A stretch of 64,000 nucleotides of DNA from Akkermansiaceae bacterium (GCA_024233005.1 JACKQE010000002.1:124001-188000), one strand, 5' to 3'; shown: positions 1 to 8,366, numbered from the stretch's first letter. The notes: generated by a model from the letters alone, not told the origin. Numbers and translations are program-made.

Positions 1-83
1 ATGCCGAAACCCATTTTGGTCGCCAATGGGAGGAATCATTCATGGGCAGCCTGCGGGTCGGGCGAGACTTTTGAGGGAGCCGG

Positions 84-103
84 CACCCCATCCCGATGGG
101 GTG
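84..103 (-). terminator. Hairpin downstream of the globin gene
   Basis: A perfect 9-bp inverted repeat (CACCCCATC / GATGGGGTG, 2-nt loop) lies about 20 bases past the stop codon of the minus-strand globin gene. No clear T-run follows on the minus strand, so it is only a possible rho-independent terminator. Confidence 0.4.
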
Positions 104-120
104 GGGTGTCGGCACGACTG

Positions 121-678
121 TCAGTTTGCTTTTTTGGGACGGTTCAACACATCGTCCCGGGTCGTTTCGACCACGGCAAGAACTTTGGTGATGAGGTCCT
201 GATTCACCTTCAACTCCTCAAGAGTGGCCTTCAGATGCTCCGCGATGGCGTTGAAGTGCGAGTCGTTCAGATCCGGTAGATTCGCATGGGCCGTCCGCAT
301 GTCCTTTCCTTCATATTTGATGGGCGCTCCCAGCGCGTAGGAAAGAAACGTCTTCTGTTTGCGACGCTGGCGGTCCATGTTCACATCATCGAAGAAATGC
401 TTTACTCGGGCGTCGACCAAAACTTTGGTGTAAAAAAGATCAACTGCGGCATCAATGGCCGCTTTGCCTCCGAGTTGTTGGTATAAGCTTGCCGCTCGGT
501 CCGCTTCGAATTTCTTGCGGCAGGCTTCCTCGGCAAAGGCGAAGGTTTTTCCTTCATAGACCGTGGTGATGTTCGGGTTCGCCGGCTTACCGCTGATGGG
601 GCAGACCGTATTCAAGGCATCCTGGGCCATCGCCTGGAGCGAGAAGGTGACAAGGAAGAGGATCACGAGTTTTTTCAT
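121..678 (-). CDS. Exported YHS-domain / group 1 truncated haemoglobin fusion
   Basis: A 185-residue protein starting at an ATG that gives a clean signal peptide (MKKLVILFLVTFSLQAMA); an upstream in-frame ATG at 711 would spoil it. Residues of about 25-60 look like a YHS domain (CPISGKPANP, then YEGKTFAFAEEACRKKFEAD), a small metal-associated fold. The remainder is a truncated globin, with LYQQLGGKAAIDAAVDLFY and the HFFDDVNMDRQRRKQKTFL region typical of group 1. Globins of this kind bind haem and can react with NO or O2. The signal peptide places it in the periplasm. It is divergent from an Rrf2-family regulator and shares a promoter region containing two repeated boxes, so NO or redox control is likely. 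Fold assignment is from motif recognition; the function is inferred. Confidence 0.85.
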   Translation of the reverse strand: MKKLVILFLVTFSLQAMAQDALNTVCPISGKPANPNITTVYEGKTFAFAEEACRKKFEADRAASLYQQLGGKAAIDAAVDLFYTKVLVDARVKHFFDDVNMDRQRRKQKTFLSYALGAPIKYEGKDMRTAHANLPDLNDSHFNAIAEHLKATLEELKVNQDLITKVLAVVETTRDDVLNRPKKAN

Positions 679-742
679 GGAGCTTGGGATTGAAGTTGTG
701 CCACCGGTCAAACGTGCCAGTGTGAATCTTGAAGCATTAACT

Positions 743-795
743 GGATAACAATATCCGATTTCAATTTGTCCATTTGTAATTGGATGTCAATATCC
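743..795. promoter_or_regulatory. Two near-identical Rrf2-type operator boxes
   Basis: The 14-mers GGATAACAATATCC (743-756) and GGATGTCAATATCC (782-795) differ only at two central positions. Each has GGAT/ATCC symmetry, each is followed by GATTT, and their starts are 39 bp apart. They lie between the divergent globin and Rrf2 genes. They are good candidate operators for that regulator, covering both promoters. Confidence 0.6.
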
Positions 796-820
796 GATTT
801 TATCACTGCGGAATTACGCC

Positions 821-1270
821 ATGTTTACCAAAGCCGTCGAATATGCCCTCCGCGCCGTGGCGCATCTGGCTCATGAGTCCCCTGAGGCGCGGACCACCGA
901 GCAGATCGCCGAGGCCACGAAGGTGGATTCGCTGACCTATTTGTCCAAAGTGCTCCAGAATTTGCGTCGACAGGGCATCCTGCGATCGATTCGTGGTCAC
1001 GGCGGAGGGATGACCCTGGCGCGTCAACCCAGCGAACTCACGATTCTCGAGGTCGTGAATGCGGTCGAACCCATCCAAAGGCTCAAAACTTGTCCCCTCG
1101 GGCTGGTCTCTCATGGCGTGAGGCTCTGCCCTCTCCATCGAAGGATCGACAATGCCCTCGCTCTCGTGGAGGAAGCCTTCGGTGGCACCACGCTGGCGGA
1201 AGTGCTGGCGGAAAAGACGGACAGTCCGCCCCTCTGCGAGGGACTCTTGCGCCCTGATCCGGTGGCCTGA
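821..1270 (+). CDS. Rrf2-family transcriptional regulator
   Basis: A 149-residue protein with the Rrf2 winged-helix N-terminus (MFTKAVEYALRAVAHLA, then TYLSKVLQNLRRQGILRSIRG and the GGG wing). Many Rrf2 proteins (IscR, NsrR) sense through an Fe-S cluster held by three cysteines. Here the cysteine region reads TCPLGLVSHGVRLCPLH, keeping the outer two cysteines but lacking the middle one usual in NsrR. A third cysteine lies near the C-terminus. It is divergent from the exported globin gene and probably controls it through the boxes at 743-795. Start chosen at the ATG giving the family-typical N-terminus. Confidence 0.85.
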   Translation: MFTKAVEYALRAVAHLAHESPEARTTEQIAEATKVDSLTYLSKVLQNLRRQGILRSIRGHGGGMTLARQPSELTILEVVNAVEPIQRLKTCPLGLVSHGVRLCPLHRRIDNALALVEEAFGGTTLAEVLAEKTDSPPLCEGLLRPDPVA

Positions 1271-1299
1271 AAGTTGACCCGGCCTTCCGCTTGGAGAGG

Positions 1300-2541
1300 T
1301 CAGGCTTTGTCCCAGATCTCCAGGGCTTCCAGATAAATGGACTCCAGGCGCTGGATCTGGGCTGCCTGCTCGAAATTCTCCCGGGCACTCTGCGCGGCGG
1401 CTTCACTGAACGTCCGCCACGTTTCCGGGCTCTGAGTGAGCAGTCCCAGATGGTGGAGCAATGCCGGACCATCGTCTTCGGGCACCAGAAATCCCGTCCG
1501 GCCACTCTCCACTGCCTCTGGAATGCCACCATGCAGGGTCGCCAGAACTGGCAGGCCGGTCGCCATGGCTTCAACCATCGAGTTGGGCACGCCTTCCTGA
1601 TTCTGGTCCGCGGTCATGCGGCTAGGGTGGATGAACAGATGCGCGTCGTGGTATAGCTCCCTTAAGCCATCGACATCAAGGAATCCCGCGAAATGCACCC
1701 TTTCGGCCACGCCGAGATCCCGGGCCATCTGCCGCAACGAGTCTTCGAGTGGGCCTTCTCCGGCGATGGTGAGCTTCGCTGTCGGGCAACTTTTGCTGAA
1801 CCCGGCGAATGCCTGCAGGGTGAGGTCGAGTCCTTTTTTGTCGATCAGTCGGCAGGCCTGCACCAGATGCCAAGCCTGGCCATCCTCGGGGAGTTTGCGC
1901 TGCTTCCAAGGAAACTGATCCATGGGAATGCCGGTGCGGTTGATCCTGATCTTGGCCTCGGGGCAGCCCAGATCGAGGAGCCGCTGTTTCAGGCTTTCCG
2001 ACCGGACCATGGCCAGGGGCACGGTCTGGAGGAGTTCCCGGAGCCGTTCCGCATAGCCAGGCTGGTCCTCACGGGTCTGCACATCCATCCCATGAAAGGA
2101 AACCACCGTCGGGCGGTCCCACCGCTGGAGGATGGGCAGGAGATGCACCCCGGTATGGCCAAAATAGACATGCATCAGATCCGCCCCGCGGCGGGCCAGG
2201 ATTTTTTGGAGCGCGCCGTATTCTCCCCGGTAGACCACCGGAGGCTCTTTGCGGATGTATTTCAACCAGAAACGCCGCAGGAAATTGGTCTTGGCAGGCC
2301 GATGCAATTCGATCTCAGAGAACGGGAACCGGTCCTCGCAACGCCGTTCTTTGGTGATGACAAAGGTATCGACCCGGCGCAGGGCGGTGACCTGCCGGTA
2401 GATGTGCATCATTTCCGGTTTGAGAAAGGTGGTGCAATAGCTGGCGACGAGAGGTTTGCGCACGACACGCGAGTAATGGGGCGGTACGACCGGCAAGTCA
2501 AGCGGAAGGGACCCCGGGAAAACCGGGATCTGGCGCCTCAC
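1300..2541 (-). CDS. Glycosyltransferase family 4 (GT-B fold)
   Basis: A 413-residue protein. The C-terminal half has the GT4 pattern: a donor-site stretch LVQACRLIDKKGLDLTLQAF, the GEGPLEDSLRQMARDLG segment and the diagnostic EGVPNSMVEAMATGLPVLAT motif with the catalytic-region acidic residue. The N-terminal half contains VVSFHGMDV. The family transfers a sugar from a nucleotide-sugar donor to a lipid- or polysaccharide-linked acceptor, usually for exopolysaccharide or LPS; the acceptor cannot be read here. The annotated start overlaps the 3' end of the upstream kinase-MurQ gene by 44 bp on the same strand, so the two are likely co-transcribed. A slightly later start is possible. Confidence 0.85.
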   Translation of the reverse strand: MRRQIPVFPGSLPLDLPVVPPHYSRVVRKPLVASYCTTFLKPEMMHIYRQVTALRRVDTFVITKERRCEDRFPFSEIELHRPAKTNFLRRFWLKYIRKEPPVVYRGEYGALQKILARRGADLMHVYFGHTGVHLLPILQRWDRPTVVSFHGMDVQTREDQPGYAERLRELLQTVPLAMVRSESLKQRLLDLGCPEAKIRINRTGIPMDQFPWKQRKLPEDGQAWHLVQACRLIDKKGLDLTLQAFAGFSKSCPTAKLTIAGEGPLEDSLRQMARDLGVAERVHFAGFLDVDGLRELYHDAHLFIHPSRMTADQNQEGVPNSMVEAMATGLPVLATLHGGIPEAVESGRTGFLVPEDDGPALLHHLGLLTQSPETWRTFSEAAAQSARENFEQAAQIQRLESIYLEALEIWDKA

Positions 2542-4408
2542 CGGAAGAACCTGGAGGAGGGGGGACCACTGCCTTGGTCACCTCCTCATACGCATCCCGC
2601 ACCACCCAGCCGCAGCTCTCCAGGGTGCCCTTGGCGAGTTCCTCCGGACAGCCGGTCAATTCTCGGAGAATACGGACAGCACGGGCACGGAGTTTGGTGT
2701 TGGAGGGATCCACGTCGACCATCAGATTTTCGATGACCTTACCGCCCTGCGCCAGGGCCAGCGTGGTGAACAGGTTGAGGATCAACTTGGTGGCCGTTCC
2801 GGATTTAAGCCTGGTCGATCCGGTCAGAACCTCGGGACCCAGATCGGGAGCGATGATTTCGTCCGGGCGCCACTCCGCCGTGAGGATTTCATGAAGTCTG
2901 GGATTGAAGGCCAGGATCACGGTGAAGGCTCCCTGTTTGCGCGCCTGTCGCAGGGCGCCCCACACAAAGGGGGTGCGGCCGCTCGCTGCAATCCCCACCA
3001 CGACGTCCCGGGAGCCGGTCCGACGCGCCCGGATGGCCTCCGCCCCGGCGGCGGAATCGTCCTCCGCACCCTCCACCGCGATCCGCAGGGCACGATCCCC
3101 ACCGGCGATGATCCCCTGCACCAGACTGCGGGGAGTACGGAAGGTCGGCGGGCATTCGCTGGCGTCGAGCACCCCAAGTCGGCCGCTGGTGCCGGCTCCG
3201 ACGTAAAACAGTCTACCCCCTTCGGAAAAGGCGCGGGTCACTCGCCGGATGACCCGGACGATGGCTTCCCGTTCTTTCAAAATAGCGGAAGGCAGTGCCG
3301 CATCCTGTTCGAGCATCATGGCCACGGCTTCCTCCAAGGGCATGCGGTCGAGGTGGAGAGATGCCGGATTGCGCTGTTCGGTGGGCGAAAACACCAGATC
3401 CTCCAGCCGGACGGGGGTGTCGGACTCTCCCTTCGATTCCACCGGAAACGCCGGAGCAATGCCTGTCGTGACGGAATCCAAAAGGGCACGGGCCAGGACA
3501 ACCGCCCCCCAGGCTCCGGCGCGTTCCACGGAAAGGATCTCGACGCCGGACCACCGTTCTGTCAGCAGGGCCTTGAGTTGCTCCGCAAACGCCTGTTGCT
3601 GGATCAGGACGCCCCCGGAAAAGAGGAATTGTACCGGATGGCGGGGATCTGGCATCGCCAAATGTCGGGCGCAGGCCAGGGCGTCCTCGGCCAAGGTCTC
3701 CGCCGCTTCTCCGATGATGGTTCGGGCCATGGGATCCCCTGCCTGGGCGGCGGCGAAAACCGGGATGGCCAGTCCGGCGAGATCGCGCTTCTCCGCGCGC
3801 ATCGACCAGGGCACCAGATCCTCGGGATCGTTGAGGAGCAATTCCGCGAGGAGCCCGGCTCCAAGTTCCGGCCAGGCCTCACTGCGGTCATAAGCCGCCA
3901 TCACTGTCCGCACGGCCCGCAGGCCGATGTCGCAGGCACTGCCCCGGTCACCGATGATGTGGCCGCGCCCGCCGGTCCTCCAGGTCCGGTTTTTCCGATC
4001 GCGGCCATAGCAGCACGAGCCGGTGCCGCTGAGGACGACAATGCGGGCGGACCAGTCAGGATGAATGGGGGCCGGAGCTGCGGCGAGCACGGTCTCGAGG
4101 TCGTCCGTCGCGTGACAGGGGACACCTTTCCAGATCCGGGCGGCGACCCGGCGGACACGTGCGTGATCTTCCGCGGTGCGGGCTCCGGCCAACCCGATGC
4201 CGACTGCCGACAGCGGCGTCCCGGAGGGGAGGGAACGCTGAATATCGACAAACAGTCGGCCCAATTCCAGGTCCGAAAGCAGCCGGAGATTTGCGGGACC
4301 TTTGCGGAATTCTGCGAGTGGCAGATCCAAGGCGTCGGACAGCACCACCGAGGTGTGCGTGGCACCGCCGTCAATGCCGAGAACAAAAGGAGGGGAGGCA
4401 GCAGGCAT
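2498..4408 (-). CDS. murQ: N-acetylglucosamine kinase / MurNAc-6-phosphate etherase fusion
   Basis: A 636-residue two-domain protein. Residues of about 1-300 are a BadF/BadG/BcrA/BcrD-type sugar kinase (FVLGIDGGATHTSVVLSD phosphate loop, IVVLSGTGSCCYG). Residues of about 330-625 are MurQ, with GAGTSGRLGVLDASECPPTF and TGSTRLKSGTATK. MurQ cleaves the lactyl ether of MurNAc-6-phosphate to give GlcNAc-6-phosphate; the kinase domain would phosphorylate the incoming amino sugar (GlcNAc, possibly MurNAc). Together they recycle peptidoglycan sugars in the cytoplasm. An ATG at 4489 is also in frame, but the chosen ATG at 4408 directly precedes the kinase domain. Both enzymes are normally separate proteins, so one chain joining consecutive or parallel steps is notable. 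Confidence 0.9.
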   Translation of the reverse strand: MPAASPPFVLGIDGGATHTSVVLSDALDLPLAEFRKGPANLRLLSDLELGRLFVDIQRSLPSGTPLSAVGIGLAGARTAEDHARVRRVAARIWKGVPCHATDDLETVLAAAPAPIHPDWSARIVVLSGTGSCCYGRDRKNRTWRTGGRGHIIGDRGSACDIGLRAVRTVMAAYDRSEAWPELGAGLLAELLLNDPEDLVPWSMRAEKRDLAGLAIPVFAAAQAGDPMARTIIGEAAETLAEDALACARHLAMPDPRHPVQFLFSGGVLIQQQAFAEQLKALLTERWSGVEILSVERAGAWGAVVLARALLDSVTTGIAPAFPVESKGESDTPVRLEDLVFSPTEQRNPASLHLDRMPLEEAVAMMLEQDAALPSAILKEREAIVRVIRRVTRAFSEGGRLFYVGAGTSGRLGVLDASECPPTFRTPRSLVQGIIAGGDRALRIAVEGAEDDSAAGAEAIRARRTGSRDVVVGIAASGRTPFVWGALRQARKQGAFTVILAFNPRLHEILTAEWRPDEIIAPDLGPEVLTGSTRLKSGTATKLILNLFTTLALAQGGKVIENLMVDVDPSNTKLRARAVRILRELTGCPEELAKGTLESCGWVVRDAYEEVTKAVVPPPPGSSGEAPDPGFPGVPSA

Positions 4409-4566
4409 GGCACGAAGAAGAGATTCAGAATAACACGGATGAGCCGTTCCCGGCTCACCAATCCGTGATTCCTCCGGATTTTTGAACAAAAAACTTCACC
4501 GCGAGGACAACCCCGGCTTGACAACCCCCTGCCTAGTCGCTTTTGGATACCGCCCCGGTTGCCCCC

Positions 4567-5037
4567 ATGCCTGCCTCAGATCCTGTCCACATTTACACCG
4601 ACGGAGCCTGCTCCGGAAATCCCGGCCCCGGTGGTTACGGGGTGGTGCTCATCTACAAAACCGTGCGCAAGGAAATGAAACGAGGTTTCCTCCGCACGAC
4701 GAACAACCGCATGGAGTTGCGGGCCGTGATCGCCGGGTTGGAGGAGCTCAAGCGGCCCTGCCATGCCAGGGTTTACTCCGACTCGCAGTACGTCGTCAAT
4801 GCCATGACGAAGGGGTGGGCGAAAGGCTGGAAACGTCGCGGCTGGCGCAAGGCCGATGGCTCCCCCCGACTCAATGCGGATCTTTTTGAGCAATTGCTGG
4901 ATTTGTGTGACAAGCACGCGGTGGTGTTTGAATGGGTGCGTGGCCACGCCGGTCACGCGGAGAACGAACGCTGCGACGCCCTGGCAGTGGCCGCCCGCAA
5001 AGGTCCGCTCTTGGAGGATGACGGCTGGAGGGACTGA
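4567..5037 (+). CDS. rnhA: Ribonuclease HI
   Basis: 156 residues. It shows the RNase HI signature: IYTDGACSGNPGPGGYG (first catalytic Asp), TTNNRMELRAVIAGLEEL (catalytic Glu), VYSDSQYVVNAMTKGW (catalytic Asp) and WVRGHAGHAENERCDALA (His and final Asp). It cleaves the RNA strand of RNA-DNA hybrids, removing primers and R-loops. A TTG at 4543 is also in frame; the ATG at 4567 is preferred. It is followed after 120 bp by tRNA-Ser. The frame of the opposite-strand recombinase runs antisense through nearly the whole gene, which I treat as an accident of integration. Confidence 0.95.
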   Translation: MPASDPVHIYTDGACSGNPGPGGYGVVLIYKTVRKEMKRGFLRTTNNRMELRAVIAGLEELKRPCHARVYSDSQYVVNAMTKGWAKGWKRRGWRKADGSPRLNADLFEQLLDLCDKHAVVFEWVRGHAGHAENERCDALAVAARKGPLLEDDGWRD

Positions 5038-6948
5038 GACCGGTCGATGGTTCCGGATAGGATGGGCGGAAGGAAAATCAAAAATCGAATTTGACGAATG
5101 CCGCTCTGGCTGTTTCTTTGCATCCCGCTCCGGAATCCACACCGGGGACAGGGATTTGGTGAGGTGGCTGAGAGGTCGAAAGCACATCTTTGCTAAAGAT
5201 GCGAGCTCCAAAAGGGTTCCGTGGGTTCGAATCCCACCCTCACCGCCATCATGATCCAAATGCGAACTCGCGGTAGGATTTTCGCAACTCCTTGAAACCA
5301 AGTCACTTGCGTAAAGGTCCAAGTTCACCGCGAACCACTGAGTTCGTATTTGAGTACTCCAGGTATGCGGATTTCCCGGAATCGGTTCCTTTTTCGGGTC
5401 CAGCCGGTGAACTCGAACCTGACGCAGAAGCAGCCGCAGAAGGTCGCATTGCTCGTCGAAGGAAACGCCCCCAATGGTCTTCTCAAAGTCCAGAAGGTTC
5501 TTTGCCACAAGGTGCTCGTCCGTCACCGCCCGCTCGCGATAGGCGATGTCGATCTTCACCTTTTCAATCTCCCGCTCCAGTTCGTGCTTCTGCTTCGCCA
5601 AGTCCTCCGCCGCCGCGAGGGTTTCCCGCCCGAAGTGCGCGGAATCGGTCTTGCGAACCAAGGCAAGGTAACGCTGGAGTTCCTCGCCCATCTCGGTGTG
5701 CTGGCGCTGAAGCTCGGCCAGCTTCGTTTTCAGGGGGCGGATTGACTTGCTCTTTTCCTCATTGGTGGAGGCAACCGCCGCCTTGATGATTTCAGGCCGA
5801 CGGCCAATCTCGCCCAAAATCTGGATTACGAAGTCATCAATGGCCCGCGCGGGAACATTGCGCAGGGAGCACGTCGCGGCCTTGCCGTCCTTGCTGACGT
5901 TGTTGCAGGTGTAGTAGAGGTAGGGATTGCCGTCCCGGTCTTTCTTGCCGCCCGGCTTGGGCGTGAGGCGGTGGCCGCATTCCCCGCAGCGGATGATGCC
6001 CTTGAGCAGAGACTGATGGGTATTGCGGTCCAGCACCGCCTCCATGCGTTTCTTCCCTTTGCCGCTCAGCGCGTCATTGGCTTCCTGCCAGAGCTTTTCA
6101 CTCACCAGCGCTTCATGCTCGCCGGGATAGTCCTCCCCGTTGTGGTGAACGATCCCCTTATACAGAGGATTGGTGACGATGACCTTGATTTTGTTCGGGA
6201 TGAACCGCTTGCCGCCCACGACCATTTCATTGCCCCGGCGGCTCTTCACCGTCCGTTCAGGGGTGCGCAACCCTTCAGCGTTCAACGCGCCGGCCACCTT
6301 CGCCGCGCTGCGTAGCTCCTTGCTCAACTCGAAGACCCGGCGGGCGATGGGAGCTTCCGAAGGATCGGGATGAATCTGCTTGGTGATGGGATCGTGGGCA
6401 TAGCCCAAGGGTGCCCAGCCACCGTTCCACAAGCCTTTCTTGGCGCGTTCCGCGATCTTGTGGGAGACGCGCTCCGCGATCATCTCCCGCTCGAACTGGC
6501 CGAAGGAAAGCAGCATGTTGAGCATGAGCATTCCCATCGGCGTACTGGTGTCGAAAGCCTGCGTGGCAGAAACGAAGTTGACCTTGTGCTCGTTGAGGAT
6601 TTTCCAGAACTCGTAGAAGTCCGGCAGATAGCGGGTGATGCGGTCCAGCTTGTAGGCCACCACCACGTCCACCTGTCCGGCCTTCACCTCCTGAATGAGC
6701 GCCTGCATTCCGGGCCGTTCGAGGTTCTTTCCCGAGTATCCGGGGTCATCCAGATACATGGTTGTTTTCCAGCCTTCATGGAGGTGAACCGCAATGGCGT
6801 GCTCGCAGATGTCGCGCTGGCTTTCGAGTGAGTTGTAATCCCCGCGTGCCTGGTCATCGGTGGAAACGCGGGTGTAAATCGCGCAGCGCACGAGGGGTGC
6901 AGCGGATGCCGTGGAGAGGGCTGAATTAGAGGCGGATCGTTTCTTCAT
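4576..6948 (-). CDS. Large serine recombinase, reading frame fused through the tRNA junction
   Basis: The protein starts at MKKRSASN (ATG at 6948). It has the serine recombinase catalytic domain (AIYTRVSTDDQ with the nucleophile Ser, SLESQRDICEHA, VVAYKLDRITR), a recombinase domain (LGYAHDP, NPLYKGIVHHNGEDYPGEHEALV), a zinc ribbon (CGECGHRLTPKPGG, then YYTCNNVS) and a long coiled coil. Such enzymes integrate and excise mobile elements. The recognisable protein ends near 5250-5300. The frame then has no stop and continues antisense through tRNA-Ser and rnhA to 4576, giving a nonsense tail of over 200 residues. This suggests the gene sat across the attachment site in the circular form and acquired a host-derived tail on integration. 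A shorter functional product is possible only if the tail is tolerated or removed. Confidence 0.85.
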   Translation of the reverse strand: MKKRSASNSALSTASAAPLVRCAIYTRVSTDDQARGDYNSLESQRDICEHAIAVHLHEGWKTTMYLDDPGYSGKNLERPGMQALIQEVKAGQVDVVVAYKLDRITRYLPDFYEFWKILNEHKVNFVSATQAFDTSTPMGMLMLNMLLSFGQFEREMIAERVSHKIAERAKKGLWNGGWAPLGYAHDPITKQIHPDPSEAPIARRVFELSKELRSAAKVAGALNAEGLRTPERTVKSRRGNEMVVGGKRFIPNKIKVIVTNPLYKGIVHHNGEDYPGEHEALVSEKLWQEANDALSGKGKKRMEAVLDRNTHQSLLKGIIRCGECGHRLTPKPGGKKDRDGNPYLYYTCNNVSKDGKAATCSLRNVPARAIDDFVIQILGEIGRRPEIIKAAVASTNEEKSKSIRPLKTKLAELQRQHTEMGEELQRYLALVRKTDSAHFGRETLAAAEDLAKQKHELEREIEKVKIDIAYRERAVTDEHLVAKNLLDFEKTIGGVSFDEQCDLLRLLLRQVRVHRLDPKKEPIPGNPHTWSTQIRTQWFAVNLDLYASDLVSRSCENPTASSHLDHDGGEGGIRTHGTLLELASLAKMCFRPLSHLTKSLSPVWIPERDAKKQPERHSSNSIFDFPSAHPIRNHRPVSVPPAVILQERTFAGGHCQGVAAFVLRVTGVATHPFKHHRVLVTQIQQLLKKIRIESGGAIGLAPAATFPAFRPPLRHGIDDVLRVGVNPGMAGPLELLQPGDHGPQLHAVVRRAEETSFHFLAHGFVDEHHPVTTGAGISGAGSVGVNVDRI
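5158..5245 (+). tRNA. tRNA-Ser(GCT)
   Basis: Folds fully as a class II tRNA. Acceptor stem GGTGAGG/CCTCACC; anticodon stem CATCT/AGATG around loop TTGCTAA with anticodon GCT; T-arm GTGGG-TTCGAAT-CCCAC; discriminator G at 5245 followed by encoded CCA (5246-5248). The variable region is long, as expected for serine. It decodes AGC/AGU. Its 3' end abuts the serine recombinase gene, so it is the probable integration site of the following island. Confidence 0.97.
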
Positions 6949-7377
6949 GACCGATGTGTTTCTGAGAGAGAGCATACCCCAAAAACCAAAAGTTCGCAAT
7001 AGTTACCTCGGTATCCAAGGCAACTTTTGACCCGCTTTTTGCGGGCCATGCGCGCCCGATTCCGGGGTGCGCCTAACCAGCGCGAAAGCGGGTATTTGCA
7101 GACACGCAAGAGTTTGGTTTCCGACGGGAAGTGGGTTGCGCCCGATTGGGAGCAAGATGGGACGGCCATCTTGTCATGAGACGGCCCGCATCGTATGCTG
7201 CCGTCAACTTCCCGCGCTTCCCGATGCTGAAGCACCATCTCTGAATCCCACTCTGGATTCCAACCGAGGTTTTTCGCGCACCAACTGGCGTGCCTGCCTT
7301 CGCCCAAACGCGTGGAAACCTGTATCTCGTGGCCGCCAATGCGTCCGGGGTTTCCATGCCCCGCCATCGCATATGCC
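6949..7377. other. Gene-free stretch upstream of the recombinase
   Basis: About 430 bases between the divergent recombinase and the next small gene. I see no convincing reading frame, RNA or repeat here. It presumably holds the promoters for both. Confidence 0.4.
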
Positions 7378-7860
7378 ATGAATCTGTCAGACATTGGAAC
7401 CACCGAGGCCGAATCCACCCGCGGGCCATCAGGCCGTGCATTCAGAAACGTGCGGAACGAGCAAGCCGCACAGAAACTTGCCGAAGTGATGCCGCTTCTC
7501 ACTGAAACCCTAACCCACCACTGGAGTACGGGCCAAGGGACGCGCGTCCGTGATATCCTATGGAGCCTCTATTCGTGCAGCCATCTTGTGAACCTCGGCG
7601 ATGCCTACTCGGGATTGGACACCAACGTGGCTGAAGCGATAGGCGCGGCTATTCACTCCCGCCTGATCTTTGGCCCGGAGGTGGAGTCATTGCTTGGCGA
7701 AATTCTGCGCGTCTCCGGCGAGTTCGCCCGCTTCGACCGCGAGGAAACCGCCACGCCGGAGGGTTTGCCCGTAATCTATCCGCCCACACCGGCCAGCGCG
7801 GAAAAGCTACGGCAACTGGCCGTTGCCGCCGAGCGGCGAGAACGAACGGAGGAGGATTGA
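7378..7860 (+). CDS. Hypothetical protein of the integrated element
   Basis: 160 residues from the ATG at 7378 (MNLSDIGTTEAE). An upstream in-frame ATG at 7312 would add a low-quality extension. The protein is mostly helical, with TLTHHWSTGQGTRVRDILWSLYSC and an Arg/Glu-rich C-terminus. No catalytic motif or membrane segment is visible and I do not recognise the family. Its position next to a serine recombinase suggests an element-borne accessory gene. Confidence 0.55.
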   Translation: MNLSDIGTTEAESTRGPSGRAFRNVRNEQAAQKLAEVMPLLTETLTHHWSTGQGTRVRDILWSLYSCSHLVNLGDAYSGLDTNVAEAIGAAIHSRLIFGPEVESLLGEILRVSGEFARFDREETATPEGLPVIYPPTPASAEKLRQLAVAAERRERTEED

Positions 7861-7961
7861 ACATCATACCCCACTGCCTCTTTCCGGCATCCGGTGTCTC
7901 CGTGCCGAAGGCGTTCCGGAATATGCCCGTGCTGAATGATCACATCGGCTGAGCGCTGCGG

Positions 7962-8366
7962 CTATTTCACAAATTGGGCAAATGTCTCTTGGTCCAGCCG
8001 GTCAACCACCTGCTGTCGCAATTCGACGAAGGTGTCATGCAGAGGGCACTGCGGCCCTGAACCGCACCAGTGCGGGCCAAAGGGGCACATCACCTGGCTT
8101 TCCACATCTTCGAACACCCGTACCACGTCGAGCAGCGAGATTTTGGCGGGATTGCGCGCCAACCGGTAGCCTCCCGACGGACCGGATTTGCCGCTGACCA
8201 GTCCGGCCGAGGAGAGAAGGGTGAGGATTTTGGCCACTAGCGCCTGCGAAAGATCGCGCGCAGCGGCAATCTCGCCGCTGCCAGCCAGTCGCTGTTCCCC
8301 GCTGATTTCAGCGAGGTAACTGACTGCGGCAATACCGGCTTGGGCGAGCTTGCTGTAGCTGAACAT
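7962..8366 (-). CDS. nsrR: NsrR-like Rrf2 regulator (nitric-oxide sensing)
   Basis: 134 residues with the Rrf2 fold (MFSYSKLAQAGIAAVSYLAEI, LSQALVAKILTLLSSAGLVSGKSGPSGGYRLAR). It has a three-cysteine cluster C-x6-C-x5-C (CPFGPHWCGSGPQCPLHD), the arrangement that binds an Fe-S cluster in NsrR and related sensors. It begins 15 bp after the stop of the NO reductase gene on the same strand, so the two form an operon. NsrR proteins repress NO-detoxification genes until NO damages their cluster. The neighbours here (norB and hmp) are exactly that regulon, which supports the assignment. Confidence 0.8.
   Translation of the reverse strand: MFSYSKLAQAGIAAVSYLAEISGEQRLAGSGEIAAARDLSQALVAKILTLLSSAGLVSGKSGPSGGYRLARNPAKISLLDVVRVFEDVESQVMCPFGPHWCGSGPQCPLHDTFVELRQQVVDRLDQETFAQFVK

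Noticed and set aside
1693..2736. A long plus-strand open frame opposite the glycosyltransferase
   Set aside because: It is antisense to a gene with clear GT4 motifs and shows no domain; GC-rich codon bias creates such shadows.
5098..5254. Peptide text GEGGIRTHGTLLELASLAKMC on the minus strand
   Set aside because: This is the well-known spurious translation of an antisense serine tRNA, not a real protein segment.
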